Source: RHKX01 sp963820055 (GTDB taxonomy: Bacteria; Actinomycetota; Thermoleophilia; Solirubrobacterales; 70-9). From it: 64,000 bases of DNA. Below the pieces are notes generated by a model. The model saw nothing but the letters and a program-made list of their open reading frames with translations. It did not search any database and was not told the origin of the DNA. The position numbers and the translations under genes are program-made. The stretch covers positions 496,001 through 560,000 of the forward strand of contig CAWFYJ010000004.1 of NCBI GenBank assembly GCA_963820055.1, in the 5' to 3' direction. This document shows positions 8,232-17,199 of this stretch, piece by piece; position 1 is the stretch's first letter, and each line of letters opens with the position of its first letter.

Positions 8232-9020
8232 TCAGGTCGTCTTGATCAAGCCTCCGTCGATGACGTAGTTGGCGCCATTGACGTTCTCGGAGCGCCGTGA
8301 GGCGAGCAGCGCCACCAGGGTCGCCACCTCGTTCGGTCTCGTGAAGCGCCCGCTGGGGATGCCACCCATTCCGGCGACGATCTCGCGGCGTGCCGTGGCG
8401 GCGTCTGTGCCGCTCGCGGCGGCGACGGTCTCCGCCACGCCATGCTTGCCGAGCCACAGATCCGTTTCGACCGGACCCGGGGAGACGGCGTTGACGCGGA
8501 TCCCGCTCGGCCCGAACTCCTGCGAGAGCGCTTTCGTGAGATTGATGAGCGCGGCCTTTGCGGCCCCGTAATCGATCACAGCTCCATCCGGGTGGTAGAA
8601 CGCGTTGACCGAGGCCACATTCACGATCGACCCGCCCCCGTCCTCGGACATGTGAGCGATCGCCGCCCTGGTCGCGCGCACCGCCGTCATGAAGTTGAGC
8701 CGCATCGACCACTCGAACTCGTCGTCGCTGATGCTCATGAAACCGTCGAGCCGCAGCTTCAGCGCTCCCAGATTGTTGACCAGGACGTCGATTCGGCCGT
8801 GGTCGGCAACGGCCCGCGAAATCAGCTGGGCGGGCGCCTCCGGCAGGCTCAGGTCTCCGGCTACGCCGGTCACCCGGTCGAGCTCGTCCAGCGCTTCGGT
8901 TCCGCGGGATCCGGCGACGACGTAGGCCCCCTCGTCGGCGAGCATCTCGACGACGGCCAATCCGATTCCCGCCCCCGCCCCGGTTACGACTGCGATCTTG
9001 TCGGTGAGTTCCAGGTCCAT
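8232..9020 (-). CDS. Short-chain dehydrogenase/reductase (SDR)
   Basis: A 262-residue classical SDR. The cofactor motif TGAGAGIG (13-20) and the catalytic YGAAK (Tyr151, Lys155) are intact, with NNLGALKL after beta4 and a C-terminal GGLIKTT. It should oxidise or reduce a hydroxyl/carbonyl group with NAD(P). ATG 9020 has a -10 box eight bases upstream. It heads a two-gene unit with the alpha/beta hydrolase and is followed upstream, in the same orientation, by a LysR gene that may control it. Substrate cannot be predicted. Confidence 0.9.
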   Translation of the reverse strand: MDLELTDKIAVVTGAGAGIGLAVVEMLADEGAYVVAGSRGTEALDELDRVTGVAGDLSLPEAPAQLISRAVADHGRIDVLVNNLGALKLRLDGFMSISDDEFEWSMRLNFMTAVRATRAAIAHMSEDGGGSIVNVASVNAFYHPDGAVIDYGAAKAALINLTKALSQEFGPSGIRVNAVSPGPVETDLWLGKHGVAETVAAASGTDAATARREIVAGMGGIPSGRFTRPNEVATLVALLASRRSENVNGANYVIDGGLIKTT

Positions 9021-9028
9021 CGCGAGCG

Positions 9029-9034
9029 ACGGTA
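9029..9034 (-). promoter_or_regulatory. -10 box for the SDR gene
   Basis: On the minus strand TACCGT ends 8 nt before ATG 9020. A very short or absent leader is likely. Confidence 0.35.
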
Positions 9035-9088
9035 GAACCCGATTGCCCGAGATGCCAATGCCGATCCGGTTGTGGCTATGCCTCCCGG

Positions 9089-9988
9089 CTATGGCCCGGA
9101 GGCGAAGTGCTCGGCCGCGAACGCACCGTAAGCACGGACGACGGCCCGACCGGAGTCGGCTCGCCGGACGAAGACGAACGGCAACGTCCGCCGCGGGACC
9201 AACGGGATCCGGACCACCCGCTCGGGAAAATCCATCGGGACCGTGACGCTCAGATAGGTGGGGGTGAGCGCCGCGCTCGGCGGAAAGATCTCGTGCGTCT
9301 CCAGAAAGCGCGGCCTCGCGTCCGTGTCCGTGAACAAGCCGCGTATCGCGTCATTGAACCCGGACCCTCGCGCAGCGGCTCCTCCGAGAAGAACGAGTTC
9401 CTGGCCATCGAGTGCCTCGAGCGTGAGCTCGGAATGCCCCGCCAACACATGGTCCTCATGCAACCAGACGGCCAGCTCCTCGCCCCCGAGATACAGGTAT
9501 TTCAGCCCGTCGAGCCGGTCCGGAACAAGAGCCAGCGTCGCGTCGAGCTCGCGAGCCAGCACCTGCTGCTGGAGCTGCCCACTGGCGGCTTCGCGAATAT
9601 CGACCTCGACAGCCGGGTAGCGATCTGCGAACGCCTGCGAGAGCTCCAGCCATCGCCGGCGACCGCCCGCGAGCGGGTGGCCGAGCGCCAGCCTGCCGCT
9701 CAGGGGCTCCTGGTCGCGTCCGACGGCCAACGCCTCGTCGGCTGCCTCGAGCGACTGCTGCGCCTTCTCGAGGAACTCCCGACCCGCGAGTGTCAACTCG
9801 ACACCGTTCGAGTTGCGCAGCAGCAGCGCCACCCCGACTTCGCGCTCGAGCTGCTGGATCTGCCGCGAGAGCGCCGGTTGGGTGATGTAGAGGCGCACCG
9901 CCGCGCGGCTGATCTTCCCCTCCTCGGCGACGGCCACGAATGACCGGAAATGGCGCAGCTCGATCGGGATGCGCCGACTATGCCACAC
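9089..9988 (-). CDS. LysR-family transcriptional regulator
   Basis: A 299-residue protein with an N-terminal winged helix-turn-helix (LRHFRSFVAVAEE, then AAVRLYITQPALSRQIQQLE, about residues 10-50) and a C-terminal periplasmic-binding-like effector domain. GTG 9988 is chosen because it gives the family's usual length of about 300; a GTG at 10078 would add 30 residues with no homology and overlap the divergent gene. No good Shine-Dalgarno supports either. It may regulate the SDR/hydrolase pair 70 bases downstream, or the divergent propeller gene. Effector unknown. Confidence 0.85.
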   Translation of the reverse strand: MWHSRRIPIELRHFRSFVAVAEEGKISRAAVRLYITQPALSRQIQQLEREVGVALLLRNSNGVELTLAGREFLEKAQQSLEAADEALAVGRDQEPLSGRLALGHPLAGGRRRWLELSQAFADRYPAVEVDIREAASGQLQQQVLARELDATLALVPDRLDGLKYLYLGGEELAVWLHEDHVLAGHSELTLEALDGQELVLLGGAAARGSGFNDAIRGLFTDTDARPRFLETHEIFPPSAALTPTYLSVTVPMDFPERVVRIPLVPRRTLPFVFVRRADSGRAVVRAYGAFAAEHFASGP

Positions 9989-10101
9989 CCCCCGAGGGTC
10001 CAGCTTGCGAGAGATCCGTCCGCTGATCCATAATGGCTTTCGCGGGCGAGGGACCCGCTCCGGCCGTGCCGGATTCACCAGAGCAAGCAGGGAGACCTCT
10101 C

Positions 10102-10989
10102 TTGAGAAGAGTCACAGCGATGATCGCTGCCGCGATCGTCCTCACCATCGCCGTCGCACCGACTGCGGGCGCCGCCCAGAATGGGCCGATTCTGTTCACC
10201 GACTACAACTCGATCTATCGGATGAAGCCGGACGGCACCGGAATCAAGCGGGTCGTCAAGAAGTCGGCTTGGGGAATCGACGTCGCCTCGGACGGCAAGC
10301 GGATGGCGTTCGCCCATGACGGACTATTTCTGACGACGGTCAACGGTGGCAAGGTCAAGAACCTGCTCAGCCGCTACCCCACCGTCGCCAAGTTCGCCGG
10401 GGTCGACTGGGTGTCCTGGGCGCCGAACGGCAAGCGCCTCGTCTTCTCCGGGGAGAACGACGGTCGCATATACACGGTCAAACCGAATGGCAAGGGCCTG
10501 CAGTACCTGCTCGGCAAGCGACGGACCGGCCTCAGCCATCCCGTCTACTCGCCGAACGGCCGCGAGGTCGCGTTCCTCGACACGTGGCACGGATCGTCGC
10601 TGATGGCGGTCGACCTCAAGACCGGCAAGGAGCGGATGATCTACTCGGGCAGCGGCCCGGCCGGCACGCCGACCGACTTCGACTGGCATCCGAGCGGCTC
10701 CAGGATCGCCTTCTACGCGCCCTACCGCAACTGGATGATCGACAGCGACGGCTCCGACCTCCGCCAGATCTCGCCGAACTCGGCCTTCGTCTCCTACGAG
10801 AACCTCGTCTTCTCACCCGACGGGAGCCGGCTGGTCGGCCGCTCGGTCGCGCCGGGCGGGTCGACGAGCGAGCTGTGGATGATGGACGGCAACTACGGCG
10901 CCGGATCCGGGGGGTTCGCCGACCCGATCACGGACGGCTTCGCCGGCAGTGCGTTCGAGCCCGAGTGGGCGCCGGCACCTCGCCGATGA
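10102..10989 (+). CDS. Secreted TolB-like (PD40) beta-propeller protein
   Basis: A 295-residue exported protein. Start is taken as TTG 10102, which gives a clean signal peptide (RRVTAMIAAAIVLTIAVAP, cleavage after a later Ala) and has GGGAGA six bases upstream. A start at ATG 10033 would put 23 odd residues before the signal. The mature part repeats YSPNGREVAF, WHPSGSRIAF and FSPDGSRLVG blades, the PD40/WD40-like repeats of TolB. No Tol-Pal partners are near, so it is probably a stand-alone binding protein. It lies head-to-head with the LysR gene. Confidence 0.8.
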   Translation: MRRVTAMIAAAIVLTIAVAPTAGAAQNGPILFTDYNSIYRMKPDGTGIKRVVKKSAWGIDVASDGKRMAFAHDGLFLTTVNGGKVKNLLSRYPTVAKFAGVDWVSWAPNGKRLVFSGENDGRIYTVKPNGKGLQYLLGKRRTGLSHPVYSPNGREVAFLDTWHGSSLMAVDLKTGKERMIYSGSGPAGTPTDFDWHPSGSRIAFYAPYRNWMIDSDGSDLRQISPNSAFVSYENLVFSPDGSRLVGRSVAPGGSTSELWMMDGNYGAGSGGFADPITDGFAGSAFEPEWAPAPRR

Positions 10990-11073
10990 GCAGCGCCACG
11001 AGGAGCGGCTGAACCGGAGCCACGGGTAGAAGGCCCTCGGCTCCGGACGAGGGGTTGGTGGCCATGCGGCGGA

Positions 11074-11079
11074 TAGGAT
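11074..11079 (+). promoter_or_regulatory. -10 box for leaderless start at 11086
   Basis: TAGGAT, 6 nt before GTG 11086. The AGGA inside it is too close and too weak to be decisive as a ribosome binding site. Confidence 0.4.
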
Positions 11080-11085
11080 CGCCGC

Positions 11086-11580
11086 GTGGCCGCCTATTCC
11101 CCCGAGCAGTGGAGCGACCTGTTCGTGGCGACGGCGGGTGCTGCCGCGGCGCTCACCGGCCTCCTGTTCGTGGCAGTTTCGATCAACCTCGACCGGATCC
11201 TCAGCTTCGAGGGGCTCCCGAACCGGGCGCTCGCGACGCTTGTCCTGCTGCTCGGGGCGACGATCGTCTCGATCCTCGGACTGACCCCTGGCCAGTCGAA
11301 CACGGCGCTCGGGATCGAGTTGCTCGTGGTCGGGCTGCTGGCGAGCCTGATCGTGTTCCGACAGCTCCGGGCGAGCCACGACCCCAACCATCAGACGGAC
11401 GGCCAGTACGCAGGACATCTGATGCTCGGGAGCATCGGGGTGATCCCCTTCGTGATCGCCGGGATCACCCTCCTCGCCGAATCCGGCGGCGGGATGTACT
11501 GGGTGCTCGCCGGAATCGTCGGCGCGATCGTCGGCGGCGTTGCGAACGCCTGGGTCCTGCTCGTCGAGATCCTTCGCTGA
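11086..11580 (+). CDS. Small four-helix integral membrane protein
   Basis: A 164-residue protein made of four helices: about 9-30, 47-65, 74-92 and 112-160 (the last region probably two). I recognise no named family. The N-terminal amphipathic segment YSPEQWSDLFVATAGA precedes the first helix, and a short charged loop (RASHDPNHQTDGQ) separates the two halves. It starts at GTG 11086 and stands alone between a propeller gene and a convergent amphi-Trp gene. Function unknown. Confidence 0.7.
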   Translation: MAAYSPEQWSDLFVATAGAAAALTGLLFVAVSINLDRILSFEGLPNRALATLVLLLGATIVSILGLTPGQSNTALGIELLVVGLLASLIVFRQLRASHDPNHQTDGQYAGHLMLGSIGVIPFVIAGITLLAESGGGMYWVLAGIVGAIVGGVANAWVLLVEILR

Positions 11581-11604
11581 GGCCGGCTCAACGCCCGGCG
11601 ATCG

Positions 11605-11823
11605 TCACCACTTGAGCTCGACCTCGAGCTCCCGCTCGTCGGTCTCGACCTCAAGTTCGACTTTCATGTGGACCTGGTCGGGAACCTTGACCGTGATCCG
11701 GGTGCCATCGCGCTCGAACTGGACCTCGTTGTTGCGGGCGAGCATGTCGGCGATCGCGTGCATCTTCGCCGCGGCCTCCTCTCTGCTCAGCGTCTCCTTC
11801 TGCTCGATCTCGAGGATGTCCAT
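11605..11823 (-). CDS. Amphi-Trp domain protein
   Basis: A 72-residue soluble protein matching the amphi-Trp domain family from end to end. It begins MDILEIEQKETLSREEAA, has a central helix followed by alternating beta strands (ITVKVPDQ, MKVELEVE), and ends in the conserved terminal Trp (ELKW). ATG 11823 has AAGGAG eight bases upstream and fits the family start; ten upstream codons in frame are not needed. The function of the family is unknown. It is about 80 bases downstream of a DUF2804 gene in the same direction. Confidence 0.85.
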   Translation of the reverse strand: MDILEIEQKETLSREEAAAKMHAIADMLARNNEVQFERDGTRITVKVPDQVHMKVELEVETDERELEVELKW

Positions 11824-11900
11824 GGAATCTCCTTGCGTGGGTCGGGGATCCACAGTCTCGCGGGGAGCGGGCCTCGGCGCATCCTTACTCGCCCGTCAGC

Positions 11901-12818
11901 TCACCAGAGGGCGTCCTGGTGCTCCATGACGCCGATGCCCTCGGCGAGTTCGATGCCGTCCAGCGAGCCGCTGAAGCGGCCGAACGGTTGCCGGTAGCTG
12001 TACCTGACGACAACCCGGTTCTCCTCGGCTCGGCGCTCAGCGTCGGCCTGGAAGCCGAGCCGCTCACCGCCGGCGAACCCCACGGCGTCGAGGCCGTCGA
12101 ATGCGACCGGCGCCGGCTCGCGCGGCTCGTCCTCCCCGGCAACCCAGATCGCCCGTTCGCTCCCGGCCGCGGGGTCGTTGACGCCCTCGACGAGGTTCCA
12201 GGCGACCTCCCGGCCGTCCGTGCTCGTCCCGACCCCGGCCGACCAGCTCCAGACGGTTCGCCGCGGGTGATAGCCGGCCGACTCGTCCTCGATGCAGCGG
12301 AGCCGCTCGTGGATCCGCTCACCACCGAGTTCGAGGTCGAGCTCTACCCAGGACGGGCGCTTGCGGGTCCAGACGTAGCCGCCGGCCCCGTTCGGGCAGA
12401 CCGTCTCCGCCCAGGCGCCGCAGTCCTTGAAGTGGAGCCTGGCGATTACCTGTCCGGACTCGATCCGGGTCCGCAGGCGCTCCCCGGCCGAGCCGAGCTC
12501 CCAAACCTCCTGACCGCCGCCGCGCTCCGTCCAGACCTCGCCGCGGGCGCCGGGTAGGAGCTGTTTCGTGTTCTCGACGATCTCGCCGCTCCGCCGATCG
12601 AGAACGGCCCAGAACGTCTGCCCGAGCGGCCCGATCCTGACGCTCGCGGCGCAGATCATCACCCGCTCCCCGAACGCCCCGACGTAGCGCCACTGCTTCC
12701 GCCAGGTGCCCGCGAAGCGCATCGGCAGCTTGCCCGGCGGCAGCGGCAGCTCCGGCCGCTCGCCGACTGGTCCCCGCCAGGGGAGCGACTCCAGGGCGCG
12801 CGTCCGGTCTTCGGCCAC
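11901..12818 (-). CDS. DUF2804 family protein
   Basis: A 305-residue cytoplasmic protein recognised from the family pattern LPPGKLPMRFAGTWRKQWRY near the N-terminus and the VMICAASVRIGP segment after it. It is rich in aromatic and charged beta strands (WVELDLELGG, VVVRYSYRQPFG), suggesting a lipocalin-like or double-barrel fold. Function of DUF2804 is unknown. It starts at GTG 12818 with a -10 box six bases upstream and no ribosome binding site. It may form a transcription unit with the amphi-Trp gene. Confidence 0.8.
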   Translation of the reverse strand: MAEDRTRALESLPWRGPVGERPELPLPPGKLPMRFAGTWRKQWRYVGAFGERVMICAASVRIGPLGQTFWAVLDRRSGEIVENTKQLLPGARGEVWTERGGGQEVWELGSAGERLRTRIESGQVIARLHFKDCGAWAETVCPNGAGGYVWTRKRPSWVELDLELGGERIHERLRCIEDESAGYHPRRTVWSWSAGVGTSTDGREVAWNLVEGVNDPAAGSERAIWVAGEDEPREPAPVAFDGLDAVGFAGGERLGFQADAERRAEENRVVVRYSYRQPFGRFSGSLDGIELAEGIGVMEHQDALW

Positions 12819-12824
12819 CGCCTA

Positions 12825-12830
12825 ACCCTA
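12825..12830 (-). promoter_or_regulatory. -10 box for leaderless DUF2804 gene
   Basis: TAGGGT on the minus strand, 6 nt before GTG 12818. Confidence 0.45.
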
Positions 12831-12858
12831 GTCGGCCGCTCGATGCGGCCTCGGACGG

Positions 12859-14613
12859 CTACTCGATCTTGGCGATCGGGTCGCCGGCGTTGATCGACGC
12901 GCCGACCTCCACGGCCAACGAGGTCACCTTGCCCGACTTGTGGGCGGTGATCTCGTTCTCCATCTTCATGGCCTCGATGACGACGAGCAGAGCGCCTTCC
13001 TCGACCTCGTCGCCCTCGGCGACCTCGACCTTGAAGATGCTGCCCTGCAGCGGCGCGACGACGTCGTCGCCGGAGGCGGCGGCGGCGCCGGCCTTGCGCT
13101 CGCGCTTCGGGGGCCGCTTGCCGGCTGGCGCGGCGGCGCCGTTGCCGCCGAGCGCCGCGCCGATGACCTTGACCGGATAGAGGCGGCCGCCGACCTCGAC
13201 CTTGTACTCGCGCTCGGTCAGCTCCTCGTCGTCGCTCTCGGGCGGCGGCGAGGCATCGCCGGTCGGCAGGTTCTTGATCCAGTCCTTGTCCTCGAGCAGG
13301 TCACGGCAGGTCTCGCCCTTGGCCCACTGCTCGGTGGCGAGGATCGTCTCGTGGAAGGGAATCAGCGTCGTCAGGCCCTCGATCTTGTACTCGCCGAGGG
13401 CGCGGATCATCCGGCGGGTCGCCTTCTCGCGGTCGACGTCCCAGGTGATCAGCTTGGCGACCATCGGGTCGTAGAGCGGGGTCACCTCGCCTCCGGCCTC
13501 GAGGCCGGAGTCGACGCGCACGCCAGGGCCGGACGGCTCGAGGTAGGCGCCGACCTTGCCGGGGGCGGGCGCGAACTTCTTGTGGGCGGCCTCAGCGTTG
13601 ATCCGGCACTCGATCGCGTGGCCGCGCATCTCGACCTCGTCCTGGGTGATCGAGAGCGGCTCGCCGGCGGCGATCTGGATCTGCTCGCGGACGATGTCGA
13701 TGCCGGTGACCATCTCGGTGACGCAGTGCTCGACCTGAACGCGGGTGTTCATCTCGAGGAAGAAGTAGTCCTCGCCGACCTGCATGCCCTCGACGGTGCC
13801 GGCGCCCCGGTAGTCGACCGCGAGCGCCGCGTCGGTGGCGATCTTGCCGATCCGCTCGCGCATCTCCTCATCGACGTGAGGAGCGGGAGCCTCCTCGATC
13901 AGCTTCTGGTGGCGGCGCTGGATCGAGCAGTCGCGCTCACCGAGGTGGATGACGTTGCCGTGGCCGTCGGCGAGAACCTGGACCTCGACGTGGCGCGGGT
14001 CCTCGAGGTAGCGCTCGAGGTAGACGGTGGCGTCTCCGAAGAACTTCTCGCCCTCGCGGGCGGCACCCTCGAACGCATCGGCGAGGTCGTCGGGGGTCGG
14101 CGCAACCCGGAAGCCCTTGCCGCCGCCGCCGCCCGCCGCCTTGCAGGCGATCGGGAAGCCGATCTCCTCGGCCATCTTCGCCGCGTCCTCGACGGTGTCG
14201 GAGGCCTCGGTGGCGCCGGGGACGATCGGGACACCGGCCTTCTGCATGATCTCGCGGGCCCGCGTCTTGGAGCCCATCGCGTCGATCGCGTCGGCGGGCG
14301 GGCCGATCCAGACGATGTCGGTCTCGGCGATCGCCCGCGCGAACGGCGCGTTCTCGGCGAGGAACCCGTAACCGGGATGGATCGCCTCGGCGCCGGACTC
14401 GGCGGCGACCGCGAGGATCTTCTCGATGTTCAGGTAGCTCTCCGCCGGGACCGCCGGGCCGAGCAGGTAGGCCTCGTCGGCCTCGCGGACGTGGCGGGCG
14501 TCGCGGTCGGCCTCCGAATAGACGGCGATCGCACCGATCCCCATCTCCTTGAGGGTGCGGATGATGCGAATGGCGATCTCGCCGCGGTTTGCGATCAGGA
14601 CCTTCTGAAACAC
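12859..14613 (-). CDS. Acyl-CoA carboxylase alpha subunit (biotin carboxylase plus biotin carrier domain)
   Basis: A 584-residue fusion. Biotin carboxylase comes first: KVLIANRGEIAIRI at the start, the ATP-grasp glycine loop AAGGGGGKG near 165, and the FLEMNTRVQVEH motif near 285. A linker and a C-terminal biotinyl domain follow, with Lys550 in EAMKMEN as the biotin site. The alpha chain carboxylates biotin with ATP and bicarbonate and hands it to a beta (carboxyltransferase) subunit, as in actinobacterial acetyl/propionyl-CoA carboxylases. No beta subunit is in the window, so acyl specificity is open. Start is GTG 14613 with a -10 box eight bases upstream. Confidence 0.93.
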   Translation of the reverse strand: MFQKVLIANRGEIAIRIIRTLKEMGIGAIAVYSEADRDARHVREADEAYLLGPAVPAESYLNIEKILAVAAESGAEAIHPGYGFLAENAPFARAIAETDIVWIGPPADAIDAMGSKTRAREIMQKAGVPIVPGATEASDTVEDAAKMAEEIGFPIACKAAGGGGGKGFRVAPTPDDLADAFEGAAREGEKFFGDATVYLERYLEDPRHVEVQVLADGHGNVIHLGERDCSIQRRHQKLIEEAPAPHVDEEMRERIGKIATDAALAVDYRGAGTVEGMQVGEDYFFLEMNTRVQVEHCVTEMVTGIDIVREQIQIAAGEPLSITQDEVEMRGHAIECRINAEAAHKKFAPAPGKVGAYLEPSGPGVRVDSGLEAGGEVTPLYDPMVAKLITWDVDREKATRRMIRALGEYKIEGLTTLIPFHETILATEQWAKGETCRDLLEDKDWIKNLPTGDASPPPESDDEELTEREYKVEVGGRLYPVKVIGAALGGNGAAAPAGKRPPKRERKAGAAAASGDDVVAPLQGSIFKVEVAEGDEVEEGALLVVIEAMKMENEITAHKSGKVTSLAVEVGASINAGDPIAKIE

Positions 14614-14621
14614 GGCGCGGG

Positions 14622-14627
14622 AGATTA
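14622..14627 (-). promoter_or_regulatory. -10 box for the acyl-CoA carboxylase gene
   Basis: TAATCT on the minus strand, 8 nt before GTG 14613. It lies just downstream of the preceding gene's stop at 14642. Confidence 0.35.
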
Positions 14628-14641
14628 GTTGAAGGGGGCCC

Positions 14642-15580
14642 TCATTCGCCTTCGCCCTCGGGGGTCCGCTCCCGATCGAGCTCCGCGTTCAGCTCCTGGC
14701 CGAGCAGGAGGCCGTTGTTGGCGATCCAAAGCCAGAGCAGGAAGACGATGACGCCGCCCAGCGAGCCGTATGTCGCCGAGTAGGAACCGAAGTTCGAGAC
14801 ATAGAAGCCGAACAGGGCCGAGGCGACGATCACGACCAGGACCGAGAAGAGGCTGCCCGGCGAGATCCAGCGGAACCGCTTGGCCTCGAGGTTCGGCGCC
14901 CAGTAGAAGAGGATCGCGAGCATCACGGCGACGAGCAGGACGATCACCGGCCACTTGGCGATGTCCCAGACGTCGACCGCGGTGTCGCCGAGACCGATGA
15001 CGTCGCCGACCGACTGCGCGACCGGGCCGCTGATCACGAGGCCGATCGTCACCAGCGCCGCGAAGACGAGGAGGACGATCGTCACCCCGACCTGCTGCGG
15101 GCGCATCTTCCAGAACGGCCGGTCCTCCTCGACGCCGTAGATCGCGTTCGAGGCCCGGGCGAAGGCCCCGAGGTAGCCGGACGCGGCCCAGATCGCGGCG
15201 AGCGTCCCGATGCCGAGCAGGGCGCCGGCGGTACCGCTGCTCTTCGTGATGTCCTCGATCGGCCCGGTCAGCGTGTCGACGGCCGAGTCGGGCCCGAGGT
15301 CGCCGACGATCTCGAGGAGCGCGTCCGTGGTGCTCGGGTACGAGCCGAAGACGCCGAGCAGCGCGAACAGGACGATCACGCCGGGGAAGAACGAGAGGAC
15401 GCCGTAATAGGTGAGCGACGCCGCCCAGTCGGTCGCGTTGTCATCGCGAAATGCGAGGACGGCGCGCTTCAGCGCCGCCCACCACTGGCGACCCCCAAGA
15501 TCGGTCGGTCCTTCGGGATGGGTCGCGTCGGCGCCGGCGGATCGCTGGTCGGCGTTTTCGGTGGTCTCTCTGACGGCCAT
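14642..15580 (-). CDS. YihY/BrkB-family membrane protein
   Basis: A 312-residue protein with six membrane helices between about 45 and 285, matching the YihY/BrkB family: DWAASLTYYGVLSFFPGV near 50, AIWAASGYLGAFARASNAIY near 125, and a late helix GGVIVFLLWLWIANNGLLLG. Acidic, charged tails flank the core on both sides. The family is common in actinobacteria and its biochemical role is unsettled (once annotated ribonuclease BN). It is followed 15 bases upstream by a DUF4235 gene in the same direction, a frequent pairing. Confidence 0.88.
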   Translation of the reverse strand: MAVRETTENADQRSAGADATHPEGPTDLGGRQWWAALKRAVLAFRDDNATDWAASLTYYGVLSFFPGVIVLFALLGVFGSYPSTTDALLEIVGDLGPDSAVDTLTGPIEDITKSSGTAGALLGIGTLAAIWAASGYLGAFARASNAIYGVEEDRPFWKMRPQQVGVTIVLLVFAALVTIGLVISGPVAQSVGDVIGLGDTAVDVWDIAKWPVIVLLVAVMLAILFYWAPNLEAKRFRWISPGSLFSVLVVIVASALFGFYVSNFGSYSATYGSLGGVIVFLLWLWIANNGLLLGQELNAELDRERTPEGEGE

Positions 15581-15595
15581 ACGGCCGTGCCCCCT

Positions 15596-15865
15596 TCAGC
15601 CTCGGGTCTGATCGCCCGGCCAAAACCCGGTGGCGCGCTCGAACCCGACCGCGCCGCCGCGACGGATCAGCGCCTGGACGACCCTGATGATCACGCCGCT
15701 GACCGCCGCCGAGATCAGGACCTCGGTCCAGGTCGCGTCGCGGTCGTCGGGATCGGACGGGTCCTCGTCGGCGATCGCCGCCCAGACCTTCTCGAAGGCC
15801 TTCTTGCTGAGCATGCCGGCGAGCAGGCCGACGACGATGGCGAATGGCTTGTAGATGAGCTTCAT
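15596..15865 (-). CDS. DUF4235 small membrane protein
   Basis: An 89-residue protein: an N-terminal helix (LIYKPFAIVVGLLAGMLSKK), a short acidic loop (DEDPSDPDDRD), then a second helix (EVLISAAVSGVIIRVVQALI). This is the DUF4235 pattern. Function unknown. ATG 15865 is preceded by GGAGAA. It sits between purA and the YihY-like gene, probably co-transcribed with the latter. Confidence 0.85.
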   Translation of the reverse strand: MKLIYKPFAIVVGLLAGMLSKKAFEKVWAAIADEDPSDPDDRDATWTEVLISAAVSGVIIRVVQALIRRGGAVGFERATGFWPGDQTRG

Positions 15866-15881
15866 CGGTTCTCCGTCGGTC

Positions 15882-17189
15882 TCACGCCGCCGCTCGGGCG
15901 GCTTCCTGCTCTTCCGATACCCAGATGACCTGGTCCCTACCCGGCCCGACGCCGATCAGCGTCACCGGCACCCCGACGAACTCGGAGATGCGGTCGAGGT
16001 AGTCGCGGGCCGCCTGCGGCAGATCCTCGAGGGTGCGGGCGCCGGTGATGTCCTCGTCCCAGCCCTCCAGCTCCTCGTACTCGGGGATCGCCCGGTGCAG
16101 AACCGACTGGTGGTAGGGGAACTCGTCGAAGGTGGCGCCCTCGGGATGGCGGTAGCGGACGGCGACCTGAAGCGGGCCGATCCCGGTCAGGACGTCGAGC
16201 TTGGTGATCACGAGGCCGGTCATGCCGTTGAGGCGGGCGGCGTACTTGAGGGCGACGAGGTCGAGCCAGCCGCAGCGGCGCGGGCGGCCGGTGGTCGTCC
16301 CGAACTCGTGGCCGTTCTCGCGGAGGCGCTCGCCGACCCCGTCATCGAGCTCGCTCGGGAACGGGCCCGAGCCGACGCGCGTCGAGTAAGCCTTGGTGAT
16401 CCCCCAGACGTCGTCGATGTCTGTCGGGCCGACGCCGGCCCCGACGCAGGCGGAGCCGGCGATCGGGTTCGAGGAGGTGACGAACGGATAGGTGCCGTGG
16501 TCGAGGTCGAGCAGCGCGCCCTGGGCGCCCTCGAAGAGCACCGAGCGGTCGGAGTCGAGCGCGTCCCAGCAGAGCTTCGCGGTGTCGGCGATGTAGTGCT
16601 CGAGACGATGGCCGTAGGTGACGTACTCCTCGGTCATCGAGTGAAGGTCGAGCTCGGGGTCCTTGGCGTGCGGGCGGAGCAGCTGCCGCTTCGGCTCCAT
16701 CGCGGCCATGATCTTCTTGCGGAGGATCTTCTCGTCGAGTAAGTCCTGGACGCGGATGCCGAGCCGTGCCGACTTGTCCGCGTAGCAGGGCCCGATCCCG
16801 CGCTTGGTCGTGCCGATCATGCTCGACCCGAGGCGCGCCTCGCCCGCCGTGTCGAGCATCACGTGGTAGGGCATGATCATGTGCGCGTTGGCGGAGATCC
16901 GCAGGTTGGAGGCCGGAACGCCGCGGCGCTTCAGGCCCTCGATCTCGTCGGTGAGGATCTTCGGGTCGATGACGACGCCGTTGCCGATCGCGCAGAGCGT
17001 CCCCTCGTGGAGGATGCCCGACGGGATCAGGTGAAGCTTGAACTCCTCGTCGCCGCGAACGATCGTGTGGCCGGCGTTGTTGCCGCCCTGGAAGCGCACG
17101 ACGACGTCGGACCGCTCGGCGAGCAGGTCCGTCACCTTTCCCTTTCCCTCATCGCCCCACTGGGCGCCAACGATCACCAATCCGGGCAT
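15882..17189 (-). CDS. purA: Adenylosuccinate synthase
   Basis: A 435-residue enzyme that joins IMP and aspartate with GTP, the first committed step to AMP. It starts MPGLVIVGAQWGDEGKGKV with the GTP loop GDEGKGK at 12-18 and has KRGIGP, the IMP/Asp segments (GAQGALLDLDHGTYP), and the late GRPRRCGWLDLVALKYA. Length is normal for the family. ATG 17189 matches the family N-terminus; a start 12 codons upstream would overlap the preceding gene. It follows the DnaC-like gene with an 11-base gap, so it may be the last gene of the replication/ribosome cluster. Confidence 0.97.
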   Translation of the reverse strand: MPGLVIVGAQWGDEGKGKVTDLLAERSDVVVRFQGGNNAGHTIVRGDEEFKLHLIPSGILHEGTLCAIGNGVVIDPKILTDEIEGLKRRGVPASNLRISANAHMIMPYHVMLDTAGEARLGSSMIGTTKRGIGPCYADKSARLGIRVQDLLDEKILRKKIMAAMEPKRQLLRPHAKDPELDLHSMTEEYVTYGHRLEHYIADTAKLCWDALDSDRSVLFEGAQGALLDLDHGTYPFVTSSNPIAGSACVGAGVGPTDIDDVWGITKAYSTRVGSGPFPSELDDGVGERLRENGHEFGTTTGRPRRCGWLDLVALKYAARLNGMTGLVITKLDVLTGIGPLQVAVRYRHPEGATFDEFPYHQSVLHRAIPEYEELEGWDEDITGARTLEDLPQAARDYLDRISEFVGVPVTLIGVGPGRDQVIWVSEEQEAARAAA

Positions 17190-17199
17190 GTCGCGGCGA

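Noticed and set aside
10033..10101. ATG 10033 start for the TolB-like gene
   Set aside because: Adds residues before a clean signal peptide; the TTG at 10102 has a properly spaced ribosome binding site.
12940..14628. 562-residue plus-strand open frame
   Set aside because: Antisense to the well-conserved carboxylase gene; composition is Asp/Gly/Leu/Arg-biased, as expected for the complement of high-GC codons.
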